A stretch of 64,000 nt of DNA from contig OX344757.2 in the NCBI GenBank assembly GCA_947034885.2, positions 496,001 through 560,000 of the forward strand. Direction: 5' to 3'. The stretch comes from Thuidium tamariscinum (taxonomy: Eukaryota > Streptophyta > Bryopsida > Hypnales > Thuidiaceae). Position 1 is the first letter of the stretch. Every line of letters begins with the position of its first letter. Below, one piece after another: positions 45,690 to 56,465 of the stretch. Both the position numbers and the translations under genes were made by a program. The notes below the pieces were generated by a model. That model was not told the origin of the DNA. It saw only the letters and a list, made by a program, of their open reading frames with translations, and did no database searches.

Positions 45690-46390
45690 ATGACTGCAAA
45701 ATATGACTGCAGTGAGTCACAAAATTCAAGAATGTGACTCAAGAAAAAATCACTGTAGATGAGCGGGATGTGATTGAGATGAGTCATGGTCGAGTCATTC
45801 ACTTTCAGTCATATCACTAGTGAGTCATATTTGCAGTCATATGGATTTGAGAGTATAATAAACCATTTTTAGACGTATTTTGCCAATATGGTGTATATGT
45901 TGACTTTCCTTGGAGGTTTGACTTTTTCATGAGCTGCCCGGGAAAAATAAAAAAATCTTGCGTGGAATGTGACTCGGCTTAGTTATATTTTTGATGACGT
46001 GGATTGTGACTGCGGTGAGTCATAATTTGAGTGATATGGAATATGACTGCAACAAGTCATATTCTTAGTGACATGGAATATAACTATAGTGAGTTATTTT
46101 TTGAGTGATATGATATATGACTGCAACAAGTCATATTCTAAGTCATTTTTTTTTACTGATATGGAATATGACTATAGTGAGTAATATTTTCAATCATATT
46201 TTAAGTGATTTGGAATATGATTGCAATGAGTCATATTTTGAGTCATATTTTAAGTGATATAGAATATGACTGTAATGAGTCATATTTTGAATGATGAAAT
46301 ATGATTGCAGCGAGTCATATTTTGAGTAATATCGGATATGACTACAATGAGTCATATTTTGACTTATATAGAATATGACTGTAATGGGTC
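45690..46390. repeat. Subterminal GAATATGACTGCAATGAGTCAT array
   Basis: About twelve units of GATATGGAATATGACTGCAA then GAGTCATATTTTGAGT, ~40-50 bp each. Typical of CACTA subterminal transposase-binding regions by position. Confidence 0.65.
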
Positions 46391-46559
46391 ACTCTATTGT
46401 TCAAGTTAGTTTTAGAAGAACAACAACACATATACAACAATATAATAATTAAAACTTTAAAAAACAAAACAAAAAAGAAGAAACAAAACTTAGAAAGCAA
46501 CAACTTAACAACAACTAAAATACAACAACATAACAATTAGATCTTCAAAAAACAAAAAA

Positions 46560-47110
46560 CAAAAATTAGGAAGTAACAACTCACCGCCACCACCAAACCT
46601 TCAAAAACACAAGGAGGAAGAAACAAGAGTTAGAAAGCTACAACTCACCACCACCACCAAAGAACTACTACTAAAACCTCAAAAAACAAAAGAAGGAAGA
46701 AGAAACAAGAGTTAGAAAGCTACAACTCACCACCACCACCAAAGAACTACTACTAAAACCTCAAAAAACAAAGGAAGGAAGAAGAAACAAGAGTTAGAAA
46801 GCAACAACTCACCACCAACAAAAACTCACCAACAACAACAACAACAACAACAATATAAGGAGGAAGAAACAAGAGTAGAAAGCAACAACTCACCACCAAC
46901 AACAACAATAATACAAGAAGGAAGAAGAAACAAGAGTTGAAAGCAACAACTCACCAACAACAACAAACAATTACTACTAAAACTTCACAAAACAAAAGAA
47001 GGAAGAAGAAATAAGAGTTAGAAAGCAACAACTCACCATCATCAACAACAACAACAACAAACAACAAGCAACTACTACTAAAACTTCAAAAAACAAAAGA
47101 AAAAACAAGA
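46560..47110. repeat. A/C-rich tandem repeat within the CACTA element
   Basis: Around six units of ~85-100 bp: AAGAAACAAGAGTTAGAAAG, CAACTCACCACCACCACC, then ACTACTACTAAAACCTCA. Internal CAA trinucleotide runs vary in length. Confidence 0.7.
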
Positions 47111-47577
47111 AACAAGAGGTAGAAAACTACAAAGAAGAAAGAAGATGAAGCACATGAAGTAGCGGCTAGGGTTTCAAGGCCCTAAAAAAGTGACGGCTAG
47201 GATTTTAAAACCCTAAAAATGATGACTGAACCTAGTGATACAATTGCATTTGTGACTACCTATAGTAATGTAATTTAATATATGACTGAATTTAGTAATA
47301 CAATTGTATATATGATTGTATATTGTAATGTGATGTCATATGTGACTAAAACTAGTAATATAATTACATATATGACTACTTAGAGTAATGTAATTTAATA
47401 TATGATTGAATCTTATTATACAATTGCCTATACAACTACATGTAATTATATTATTGCAAAAAAGATTGAATGTAATGATTAGCACTGAAATATGACTACA
47501 TGTAGTGTGTTGTTTTGCATGTTTTTGATGTACTCACATGCTTCATGGTTGTATAATATAAAAAACATAAAGATGAT

Positions 47578-47874
47578 ATGTCAGTTTGTAAATATGAACG
47601 TCGACAATATAGGCGTAAAAAACAAAAAAAACAGATACAATATTTAACAAAATTGTATAATGAGGAGTTTCACATTTGGTTTTCAAAGACAATGTTCTGT
47701 GCTATGAAAGACGGGATTGAAGAAATTAAAGAGGATGTGGGAATTTTGATGTTATCTCCATCACATCAAGCCAAGTCATATTGTTCTATGTATGCATTTA
47801 AAAATCACATTTGTATTCAAAATTGTGAGAAACAATTGACAAGAATGGATTCAAGAATATCTGAAACTTTTTGA
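47578..47874 (+). pseudogene. Remnant of a CACTA TNP2-like coding region
   Basis: A short frame starting MSVCKYERRQYRRKK contains YNEEFHIWFSKT and LSPSHQAKSYCSMYAFKNH. It resembles the region of plant En/Spm ORFs where an EF..WF motif is followed by a Y..Y..NG..F-like stretch; this is recollection and weak. Its location right after the CACTA subterminal repeats supports it. Downstream sequence is too decayed to follow. Confidence 0.35.
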
Positions 47875-47879
47875 CAATT

Positions 47880-49700
47880 GTGTCGAGCAAATGTAAACAA
47901 CGTTGCTAGGAAGGGAGCGGGGAGCAGGGATTAATGAGTGGGGACGAAGAATAATGAAAGGAAAATTGAAAAAATAGTTAGAATTCTTAAAAAAATTGCA
48001 AAGAAGAAGAAAAAAAATGGATGAATTTTTGGAAGAAGTTAGATGAAACGACACAAAGGTGGATGAAAAAAGTGGATGACAACAATGGATGGTTCATGAA
48101 AGCAGATGAAAGAAGATTTTTACTCTACAAATGACTGTACACAGAGGATACGATGAAAATAAGCTCCAATTATATCCTAAGGAAATTTTTTACATTGCGG
48201 GGTGAGGCCTCTTTGAAAGGACAATTTTTATCCCGTACTTCCATCCATATTGACATCATGATGTTTAGGAAGGGACATGTTGTTTACTATGTTAAATAAT
48301 GAGGCATTAGGTACTTCTTGTAATTCAAATATTAAGGACATTGAAGGGTTCATTGAATTGGAGAAGGACAAAATTGGTGCAATTAGAAGATGAATGGCTC
48401 ATGTGCTTTTATTACTATTTGAGACTTTTAAAAAAAATAAGATAATTGTTAATACATGCTCATGATGTTTGCACTATGAAATGCCTCTTATTGGACACTA
48501 GAACAATAGGTACTTTTGGTCATTCAGGTCCTTTGTACTAGAAGTGAATTTGTAACATTGACAAGTTCAGAAGTACTTGATGATATTCACACAAGGTAGT
48601 GACACATATTTTGTATTTAGGCTATCAACTCTAGATTCCAATAAATAGCTTTGCATGTGAATTTGTTAGGGCCTCCTTCAAGCTTAAAAATTCATCTTAT
48701 GACATAGTCGTACTGAACTTTGTATTTTTGATACCTTACAAATATTTCTACATAGATGTTGAAGATCCTATAACCGTGGAAATACGTAGAAGTCTTGAAA
48801 TCCCGGGAATGTAGGGGACGTATTTTCAATTTGTGGATTCCTCTAATTCTAATCACGCAAAAAAACACTTCATCATTTAGTGTAGTCCTTGCACACTACA
48901 TTGAGGCATGTTATGAAATTTGAGTCCCAACTTTGCGAAGGGTAAAGTTTATTTGCAGTTCATTTTAAATACGACCAGCGACAGCTTCGTTGTCCTTTAC
49001 TACTTACATATGCTTGATTAAACCTTAGGGTATAGAGAAGGGCGTTTAGGGTAGCCAAATCAATGAATGGTTAATATTACTTGTCCTGAAAGTGCGAGCA
49101 CAATAATGAACAACTGTTTGTCATTTCGGGACGTCATTATTTAAGATACATTTAAAATGAAGTAGGACTTCCACTTTGCATACATCTCATTTAATGTTCT
49201 AGTAGTATTGGGGTGTACTTGCTAACTAAGCTGAACATTGCATATGGGAAGGGACACTAGCTAGTCGTCCCCAAGCTCCACTAAAACATATCGAAATTGC
49301 CTACAAAACATGAAATTTAGAGTTGGCGTGTAACATTGTGCTTGGGCGGAAGCCCTAATTGTAATGTCAGACTCAACCCACTGAGTAATTGTCAGCATAA
49401 TTATGTGGACTTCTCAATACATGAGCACGTACATCCCCAATAACCTCTTGCACGCTAGAATCATGAACATCAGCTGTAGAAGCCACAGAACGCCTAAGAA
49501 TCTATAAAAAAAATAAAATTAATTGCAAGTGGATGCTAGACATCATAGAATGTCGATTCATTCTAAATGGTAGCTCGATGATGACGTTTGTCCAACTATG
49601 AATCGAGTGACCTGAAATTTGTAGCAGTGACTCTAGAATTAGATTCATAAATTAATATCAAGATACAAGGAATGTTGCAGGTCTTGTGAGAGGTTTAGGG
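47880..49700. other. Decayed AT-rich sequence
   Basis: No feature can be supported. It may contain further degenerate CACTA coding sequence. Confidence 0.35.
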
Positions 49701-50390
49701 TCCTTTCTCCCACGCCATTCCTAAGCTCTGGTTTTATAATCACTGTGTGTCGATGCCCCAGTGCGGGTTCTGCGATACATGAGCTCTGACCCTATTAGTG
49801 CGTATGGGTCGGTTTTGGGTGTCTCTAATTCCAAATTTGGATATTCAATTGATTACAATATGACAGTAATGTCGTAGATGGGGTTGAGGGTCGAAGGTCC
49901 TCCCTTATTCTCTTGGTCTTAGGATGGAGATGTATATGTTGTGACAATTTGCATCGCATGGCAAAAACCACCTTCCTGGACGTCAGTGCCAATAAGGGTC
50001 CTGCGCTACTATGTCCAAGATTTTATCCTATATCAATAGTAGTTTGAAATGAAAGCCATAGTAGGAGCGTAGGGGTTAGGGGGCCCTCCTTGCACCCCAT
50101 TTTACAGGTGTGGGAATGGATCGTGGGTTAACATGGTGTTAACGTGTTAGTCCCTCAATGTATAGGCTTCACTCCTAAGTCTGCTCGGTGTATGGAAGGT
50201 GCTTGGGGAGCCCAAGGCCAAGCACCGCTGTTTCTAATTGTTGGTCGTATGGCGTAACCTATGAGATATTAATGCCACACATGGATGCGCGGGAGTAAGA
50301 GACGCACTTCCTCACCCCATTCATTTCAAATGAAACGTGGTGTCAATGGCGCGATGATGTCTGTCGTGAAATGAATTGACTGGCTTTTTC
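49700..50390. repeat. Possible diverged edge of the 236-bp satellite
   Basis: Phrases such as GTGTGTCGATGCCCCAGTG (about 49745) resemble the satellite core (GTGTGTCGATGCCGTGG), but the monomer structure is no longer clear. Confidence 0.35.
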
Positions 50391-51047
50391 AAAGAAAGAG
50401 GGTCCCCTTTGGGCGTACGGGTCAAACGCCAGCCTGAACGTGATTCACATTCATATCGACAGAAGTGTGAGTCGATGCCACAGTGGCTGTGTCTCGGGTA
50501 GTGGCCTTTGCCAAAGCATCTCCAATTTATTTTAAATTTATTTTTTAGGGGTCTGGATGCGGAGTGCGCAATGTGCGAATTGTATCAATCATGGATGCCT
50601 AGACTGCCCCCTCCTCGGGATGTCTCAGCATCGAGGGGTCCCCATCGGGCGTCCGGATCCAACGCCAGTATGAACGCGAATGACATTCATATCGAAACAC
50701 GCATGTGTTGATGCTGCGGTGGCTGTGGCTGGGGTGGTGGCTAAGGCCGAGCCACCCCATTTTTTGGCTTCTCTTTTTTAGGGGTCTGGATGCGGAGTGC
50801 GCAATGTGCGAGTTGTATCGAGTATAGTTGCATAGACTGCCCCCCTCCCTCAGGCTTTTCACCATCGAGAGGATCCCCAATGGGGACAGGGCCATGCGCC
50901 AATACGAACTAGAATCACATTCATATCGACACAAGTGTGTGTCTATGCCGTGGTGGTGGGTGGCTGGGGTGGTGGCCTTGGCCGATCCACCCCCATTTTT
51001 GTTAATGGTTTCTCAGTGGACTGGATGTCGAGAGCACAATGTGCGAG
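50391..51047. repeat. ~236-bp satellite array, left segment
   Basis: Two clear monomers. Landmarks per monomer are the hairpin ATCGACAC...GTGTCGAT, a T-rich tract ending in CAGGGGTCTGGATG, GTGCGCAATGTGCGAGTTGT, and ATAGACTGCCCCCCTCC. It is interrupted at 51048 by LTR-4. Confidence 0.75.
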
Positions 51048-52191
51048 TGTGGGCGCTTCATTCCCACCCTGGGAATTAAGCGATCACAACCAGGCTCTAG
51101 TCCTAACGATCCTATTACCTACGGGTGTCTAAGCGTCAATTCATTGTGCCTTCCAAGCAATGGATCTTTACTAGCCTACCTACTCGACCAAGGGTTTGTT
51201 TCGTTCTTCTGCCCTGCTTCTAATTGTTCCTTCCTCTATGTGTTTTGTTCTCTTGTCCTACCTCTAATTGCCCCTTGCTCTACGTGTTTCGTTCTCTTGT
51301 CTTACTTCTACTCTTCGTATTTTAATTAAGTACTTCTCCTCTACGTAGTCGTCTTGTTCTACCTCTACTCTACGTATTCTAATTAAATACTTCTATTCTA
51401 CGTAGTTGTCTTGTTCTACCTCTACTCTACGTATTCTAATTAAATACTTCTACTCTACATAGTTGCCTTGTTCTACCTCTACTCTACGTATTTTAATTAA
51501 GTACTTCTACTCTACGTAATTGTCTTGTTCTACCTCTACTCTACGTATTTTAATGGAGTACTTCTACTCTACGTATTTCAATTAAATACTTCCTTTTTAC
51601 GTAGTCGTCTTGATCTACTTCTAATTTACGTATTTTAATGGAGTACCTCTACTCTATGTATTTGTCTCTTTTTGCTTGTTCCCCTTAACTTGTGGTTGTT
51701 CTCTTACTTCAACTCCTACTTGCTAATCACGGGTTCCTAATCATGGTTTATTCGTGGCTTCTAGTTCTAATTTCTCGCTTGCTCTAGTCAATTGCAATTA
51801 AATAAGGAAAGGATTGAGCTAAGGTTTAGGAACCCACCTCTAGTGTGTATATGGCGGCCTCTCCTAGCTCCCCGGCTTCTTGCGCCATGTCCACCATAGC
51901 CATTCTTCAACTCCGAATGGGTCTCAGTTCCGTTCTTTTAATTATCCCCTTCCGGGTGGGTTTACAAATAGGCCTTCTTCCGGCCGTTTTATGTCTCCCC
52001 TATTTCCTAAACTATACTATCTTCTAAGTGTATTTTTCCTAACCCCAACTATACTATTTTCTAAGTGTGTTTTTCCTAACCCAACTATACTATTTTCTAA
52101 GTGTGTTTTTTCCTAACCTCAACTATACTATTTTCTAAGTGTGTTTTTACAAACCTCGACTAGTTTTTGTTTTGGGAAGGAAGGCCCTTAG

Positions 52192-52312
52192 CCGGACCCC
52201 TGGACCCCAGCCCCGAAACCCTTGGCCCCGAACCCCAGCCTCGAAACCCCTGGCCCCAGCCCCGAAACCCCCTGACCCCGCCCCGAACCCCTAACCCCGC
52301 CCCGATACCCCC
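52192..52312 (-). other. G-quadruplex-prone G-runs in LTR-4 R-U5
   Basis: The plus strand is a series of CCCC-GAACCCC-style blocks, so the LTR sense strand carries over ten GGG/GGGG tracts at short spacing. Confidence 0.6.
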
Positions 52313-53251
52313 TGAAGCCCGGCGGGTCTGCTGTGGCACCCGAGGGGAGCCCCGGCTGGCTGCTGCGGCGCCCGACTGGGGGGAAGCCCGGTGGTTGCTG
52401 TGGCGCCCAACTAGGGGGAGCCCGGCTGGTCTGGCCTGGCTGAGCGCTTGGCTGGGCTGGCTGGTTGTCTATTTTCTACAACTTTTGCCTAACAACTAGT
52501 CATGCTTAACTAAACTAAATGTCCACACAAAAGGGTCCACCCCAAGGGCGGGTCCCTACCTATCCTTCTAAGAAGGCTACTATTCTATTGTTGGAAGCTA
52601 AACGTTGCATTAGTGCCCAACGTGTTGGACACTAAACGTTGAGACTAGCTCAAAGATGGCCTCCTTTGATACCCCGCTAAAACTTAGGGGGTCCAAAGCT
52701 TTGCCGTGAGGGGAGGTGTTTGACACGTGACTAAGACTTTCTATTGTTCTAGAGGTGAAGGGGGGTCATAGCTTCGCCGTCCCCTATGGGACAAGCTTAC
52801 CCTTGTGCACAATAGAAGAGGGGAGTGAGAGGTAACAAGTGTCTATTTAAGCATAACGGTCAAAGCTTCACCGTCCCCTATGGGACTAGCTCACCCTTGT
52901 GCACAAGAGAAGAAGGAGGAAAGGAGGGTACAAGGTTGCAACATACGCTCTAAGTCACCTCCCAAGTCACCCCTCGGTTCCTTACAAGCCTCTCCCACAA
53001 CAACATTCACTTGCCTTACAATGCAAAAGGTAACCCAATATTAATTAACAAAAGTTTCCACACAACTTGGGGGGGTCTCAAGTCCCCAAGTAAAAAACCA
53101 CAAGAACCAAGGGTGCAACAACCCCAAAACTATCAAAGGCTCCTTTGGCATCAAAAGCCAAAGGAAATCCGGCATAAGCCGAGCCCAATAGTCCTCCTCC
53201 CTTAAATAGGTAGGAGTTAGAGAGAGAGAGAATGAGAGGAGAATGCCGCCC

Positions 53252-53259
53252 CTTTTATA
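53252..53259 (-). promoter_or_regulatory. TATA box of LTR-4 (TATAAAAG)
   Basis: Same context as LTR-3 (GGGTATAAAAGGGGCGGC). It lies within the tract shared with LTR-3. Confidence 0.6.
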
Positions 53260-53969
53260 CCCAAAAGGGAGCAACCCCCCCCCTTAATCTACTAAGAATA
53301 ACTAGATGAGGGAAATAAGGAGGTCCGTACATGTTTACCCCTCCCAAATCTAATTATCCACCTAAAATCTACACAATTTGAATTGGGAAATTCAAATCTT
53401 ACCTAACCTCACAAGAACTTGCAAAACCGTCAAATTTACCTTCCCCAAAATCTACAAGTTCTCACATGGGAGAAGTTCCCATGTGTTCCCACCTACTTAA
53501 TTTGAAATTACTTACACCAAAGCACATGAGCCACCTCCACTAACTTTTTGAGGTGGTACTTGTTCCCACATGTGCCCTAAGTTCCCCACACGTTCCCTAC
53601 GCGTTCCCCACGGCTAATGGGGCCCAAACTCCCCAAAAATGCATTGGGGGGCCTAAAACCCCCATTTCTTCTCCATGTGCTGTCCCCAAAAGGCTAACTT
53701 TTAGAGTTTAGCTCCAAATGGCAAACGGATTGCGCCATTGGCTCCGGAAGGCCATAATTAGCCTGTAGAGAATCCTTAACCCCTTAAACTATGTCCAAAT
53801 TCTCGAGGAATCTTAGCGTAAGCTGGGATCCAAGTTGGGATAAATTCCCAACTTTTGGAGTTTAGCAATTTTGGACCCCAAACCTTCACCAATCTTCCAA
53901 GTAGGTGGAAGGGGGTAGGAATAGACCCAAGATAGGCTCCGTTGCGATGTCGTATGGCCCCGGTACGCC

Positions 53970-54168
53970 GGTCAACCGCCGCTTTCGTCATTTAATTTGT
54001 CAATTGGGGAGGAATGTCGCCGATTCGGGATCTTCTGACTATCGTTTCGTCTTGAAACTTGGGGAAGCGCTCCGTTGGTGTGAGACCGCCTCGCCGGATT
54101 TTTAGTGGGATTTTACCGCACTTTGGGATATTCTTTCGAATTCCCACCCAAAGTCCACCGCGGTTGAC
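53970..54168. promoter_or_regulatory. Inverted W-box-core pair in U3 of LTR-4
   Basis: GGTCAAC at 53970-53976 and GGTTGAC at 54162-54168, 192 bp apart. Not independent of LTR-3, because the tract is identical. Confidence 0.5.
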
Positions 54169-54652
54169 CGTCTGGGAAAATATCCAACCAATGTCGGAAA
54201 ATTCCCAAACATTAGAGGGGACCACCCATGGGATCCCCCCACTTGGATGCAAATCTGCATCCCCACTGCGTGCTCCTAGAATTAGGAAATTGCTAGTACC
54301 TGCATTTCAAGGTTAGTATTTTATCCGTATTCTCTTCGATGCTATGGGGAGTAGGGGATTCCTCCTAGATCCCCCTATGAGGACTTCCTAGCCTAGACAG
54401 GGCCTTCTAAGGCTTCTTACCCTAATTCTGCACATCTCCATCAATTTGGCGTCTATTTAGCTAAGACCGGGCCCGTTTTGGATGTAAACTATCCTAAATC
54501 CCACCTAATGACCAAATGGCACATTGGTATATGTAATGCCAATATAGGTTTAACGCTCTTTTGTGGGTGTTATGAGCCTAAATACGCCTTAGTTTATGTA
54601 TAAATTCGAAAAAAGAACCCGTGAGTCCCCGGTGACGAATCGGGGACTCACA

Positions 54653-56465
54653 ACGAGTTGTATCGTGCTTATATGCAAAGACTGCCCCCCTCCCTCAGAG
54701 GTCTCAGGACCGAGAGCATCCCCAATGGGGACAGGGTCATGCGCCAGTATAAACGAGAATCACATTCATATCGACACAAATGTGTGTCGATGCTGCGGCA
54801 TAGGGTGGTGACCTTGGCCGATCCCCCCATTTTTTTTATTTTCTTTCTCAGGGGTTCCAAATGTCCGGTGCGCAATGTGGGAGCTATATCGAGCTTAGAT
54901 GCATAGACTACCCCCCTCCCTGAGGCGTCTCAGCACCAAGAAGGTCCCCAATTGGGACGGGGTCATGCGCTAGTACGAACTAGAATCACATTCATATCGA
55001 TACAAGTGTGTGTCGATGCCACGGCTAGGGGTGGCTGCGGTGGCCGCCTTGGCTGCCCCCCCCATTTTTTATCTTTTCTTTCTCAGGGGTCTGGAGATGC
55101 GAGGTGCGCAATGTGCGAGTTGTATAGAGCTTAGATGCATAGACTGCCCCCCTCCCTCAGTGGTCTCGGCACCAAAAGGGTCCCCATCGAGGTCGGGGCC
55201 ATGAGCCAGTACGAATTAGAATCACATTCATATGAACACAAGTGAGTGTCGATGCCGCGGCATGGGGTGGCTCGGGTGGTGGCTAAGGCCGATTCACCCA
55301 CATTTTATTTAATTCTTTTTCAGACGTTCCAAATGTTGGGTGCGCAATATGCGAACTATATCGAGTTTAGATGCATAGTCTGCCCCCCTCCCTTAGGGGT
55401 CTTAGCAGCAAGAGGGTCCCCAATTGGGACGGGGTCATGCGCCAGTACGAACTAGAATCACATTCATATCGACACAAGTGTGTGTCGATGCCGTGGCTAG
55501 GGGTGGCTACGGTGGCCGCCTTAGCTGTCCCCCCCATTTTTTATCTTTTCTTTTTCAGGGGTCTGGAGATGCGGGGTGCGCAATGTGCGAGTTGTATAGA
55601 GCTTAGATGCATAGACTGCCCCCCTCCCTCAGTGGTCTCGGCACCAAGAGGGTCCCCATCGAGGTTGGGGCCATGCGCCAGTACGAACTAGAATCACATT
55701 GATATCGACACAAGTGTGTGTCGATGCCGTGGTGGTAGGTGGCTGGGGTAGTGTCCTTGGCCGATCTACCCCCATTTTTTTTGTTTTCTTTTTCAGGGGT
55801 CTGGATGTCGATGGGCCTTAGCCGATCCCTCAATTTTTTTTGTTTTCTTTTTCAGGGGTCTGGATGTCGATGGGCCTTAGCTGTCCCCCCCATTTTTTAT
55901 CTTTTCTTTTTCAGGGGTCTGGAGATGCGGGGTGCGCAATGTACGAGTTGTATCGAGCTTAGATGCATAGTCTGCCCCCCTCCCTGAGGTGTCTCGGCAT
56001 CAAGAGTTCCCCCATCGGGGTCGGGGCCATGCGCCATGCGCTAGTACGAACTCGAATCTCATTGATATCGACACAAGTGTGTGTCGATGCTGCGGCCCGG
56101 GGTGTCTTGGGTGGTGGCCTTGGCCAATCCCCCCCATTTTTTTTATTTTCTTTTTCAGGGGTCTGGATGTTGAGTGGCCTTAGCCAATCCCCCCATTTTT
56201 TTTATTTTCTTTTTCAGGGGTCTGGATGTCGAGTGCGCAATGTGCGAGTTGTATCAAGCTTAGATGCATAGACTGCCCCCCTCCTTGAGGGGTCTCGGGA
56301 CCTACAGGTCCCCCATCGAGGTCGCGGCCATGCGCCAGGCGCCAGTACGAACTGGAATCTCATTGATATCGACACAAATGTGTGTCGATGTTGTGGCCCG
56401 GGGTGGCTGGGGTGGTGGCCAAGACCGATCACCCCCCCATTTTTTTAATTTTCTTTTTCAGGGGT
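54653..56465. repeat. ~236-bp satellite array, middle segment
   Basis: Seven monomers, counted by ATAGACTGCCCCCC-type landmarks near 54677, 54900, 55137, 55373, 55610, 55965 and 56266. Basic spacing is 222-237 bp. The last two intervals are longer (about 355 and 300 bp) because a ~60-bp piece with the T-tract and CAGGGGTCTGGATG is duplicated. Many overlapping ORFs on both strands are repeat translations. Confidence 0.85.

Larger units (their letters stand above)
45667..47520 (+). mobile_element. CACTA (En/Spm-like) element, left end and subterminal regions
   Basis: CACTACAAGAAAA at 45667-45679 is the canonical plant CACTA terminus. It is followed by ATGACTGCA/GTGAGTCATA subterminal repeats to about 46390, a GAAGAAACAAGAGTTAGAAA plus CAACTCACCACC tandem region (46560-47110), and a second set of TATGACT...AGTAATGTAATT units (47220-47510). 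No matching TAGTG terminus with a 3-bp duplication was located, so the right limit is arbitrary. The copy at 13627-22830 has the same order of parts. Confidence 0.65.
51048..54652 (-). mobile_element. Solo LTR, 3605 bp, in the satellite (LTR-4)
   Basis: It starts TGTGGGCGCTTCATTCCCAC and ends CGGGGACTCACA. Flanks GCGAG (51043-51047) and ACGAG (54653-54657) are a 5-bp duplication with one change; the uninterrupted satellite reads GTGCGAGTTG there. TATAAAAG lies at 53252-53259 on the minus strand. The 57-bp repeat has the same period as in LTR-3 (51353-51560 versus 40562-40790) but diverged sequence. Also a ~36-bp unit x4 (52005-52150). Confidence 0.9.

Noticed and set aside
47490..47515. ACTACATGTAGTG as the right CACTA terminus
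   Set aside because: It shares only the first few bases with CACTACAAGAAAA, and no 3-bp duplication matches the left flank.
43045..54316. Open frames of 66-86 codons repeated identically at 43.0-43.5 and 53.9-54.3 kb as conserved genes
   Set aside because: They are identical because the LTR tract is identical. They lie in U3, overlap on both strands and show no domain.
40247..54652. LTR-3 and LTR-4 as the two LTRs of one 14-kb retrotransposon
   Set aside because: Each has its own 5-bp target duplication (CCAAT versus GCGAG/ACGAG). The space between contains MULE exons, a CACTA element and satellite, not gag-pol, and the R-U5 parts are strongly diverged.
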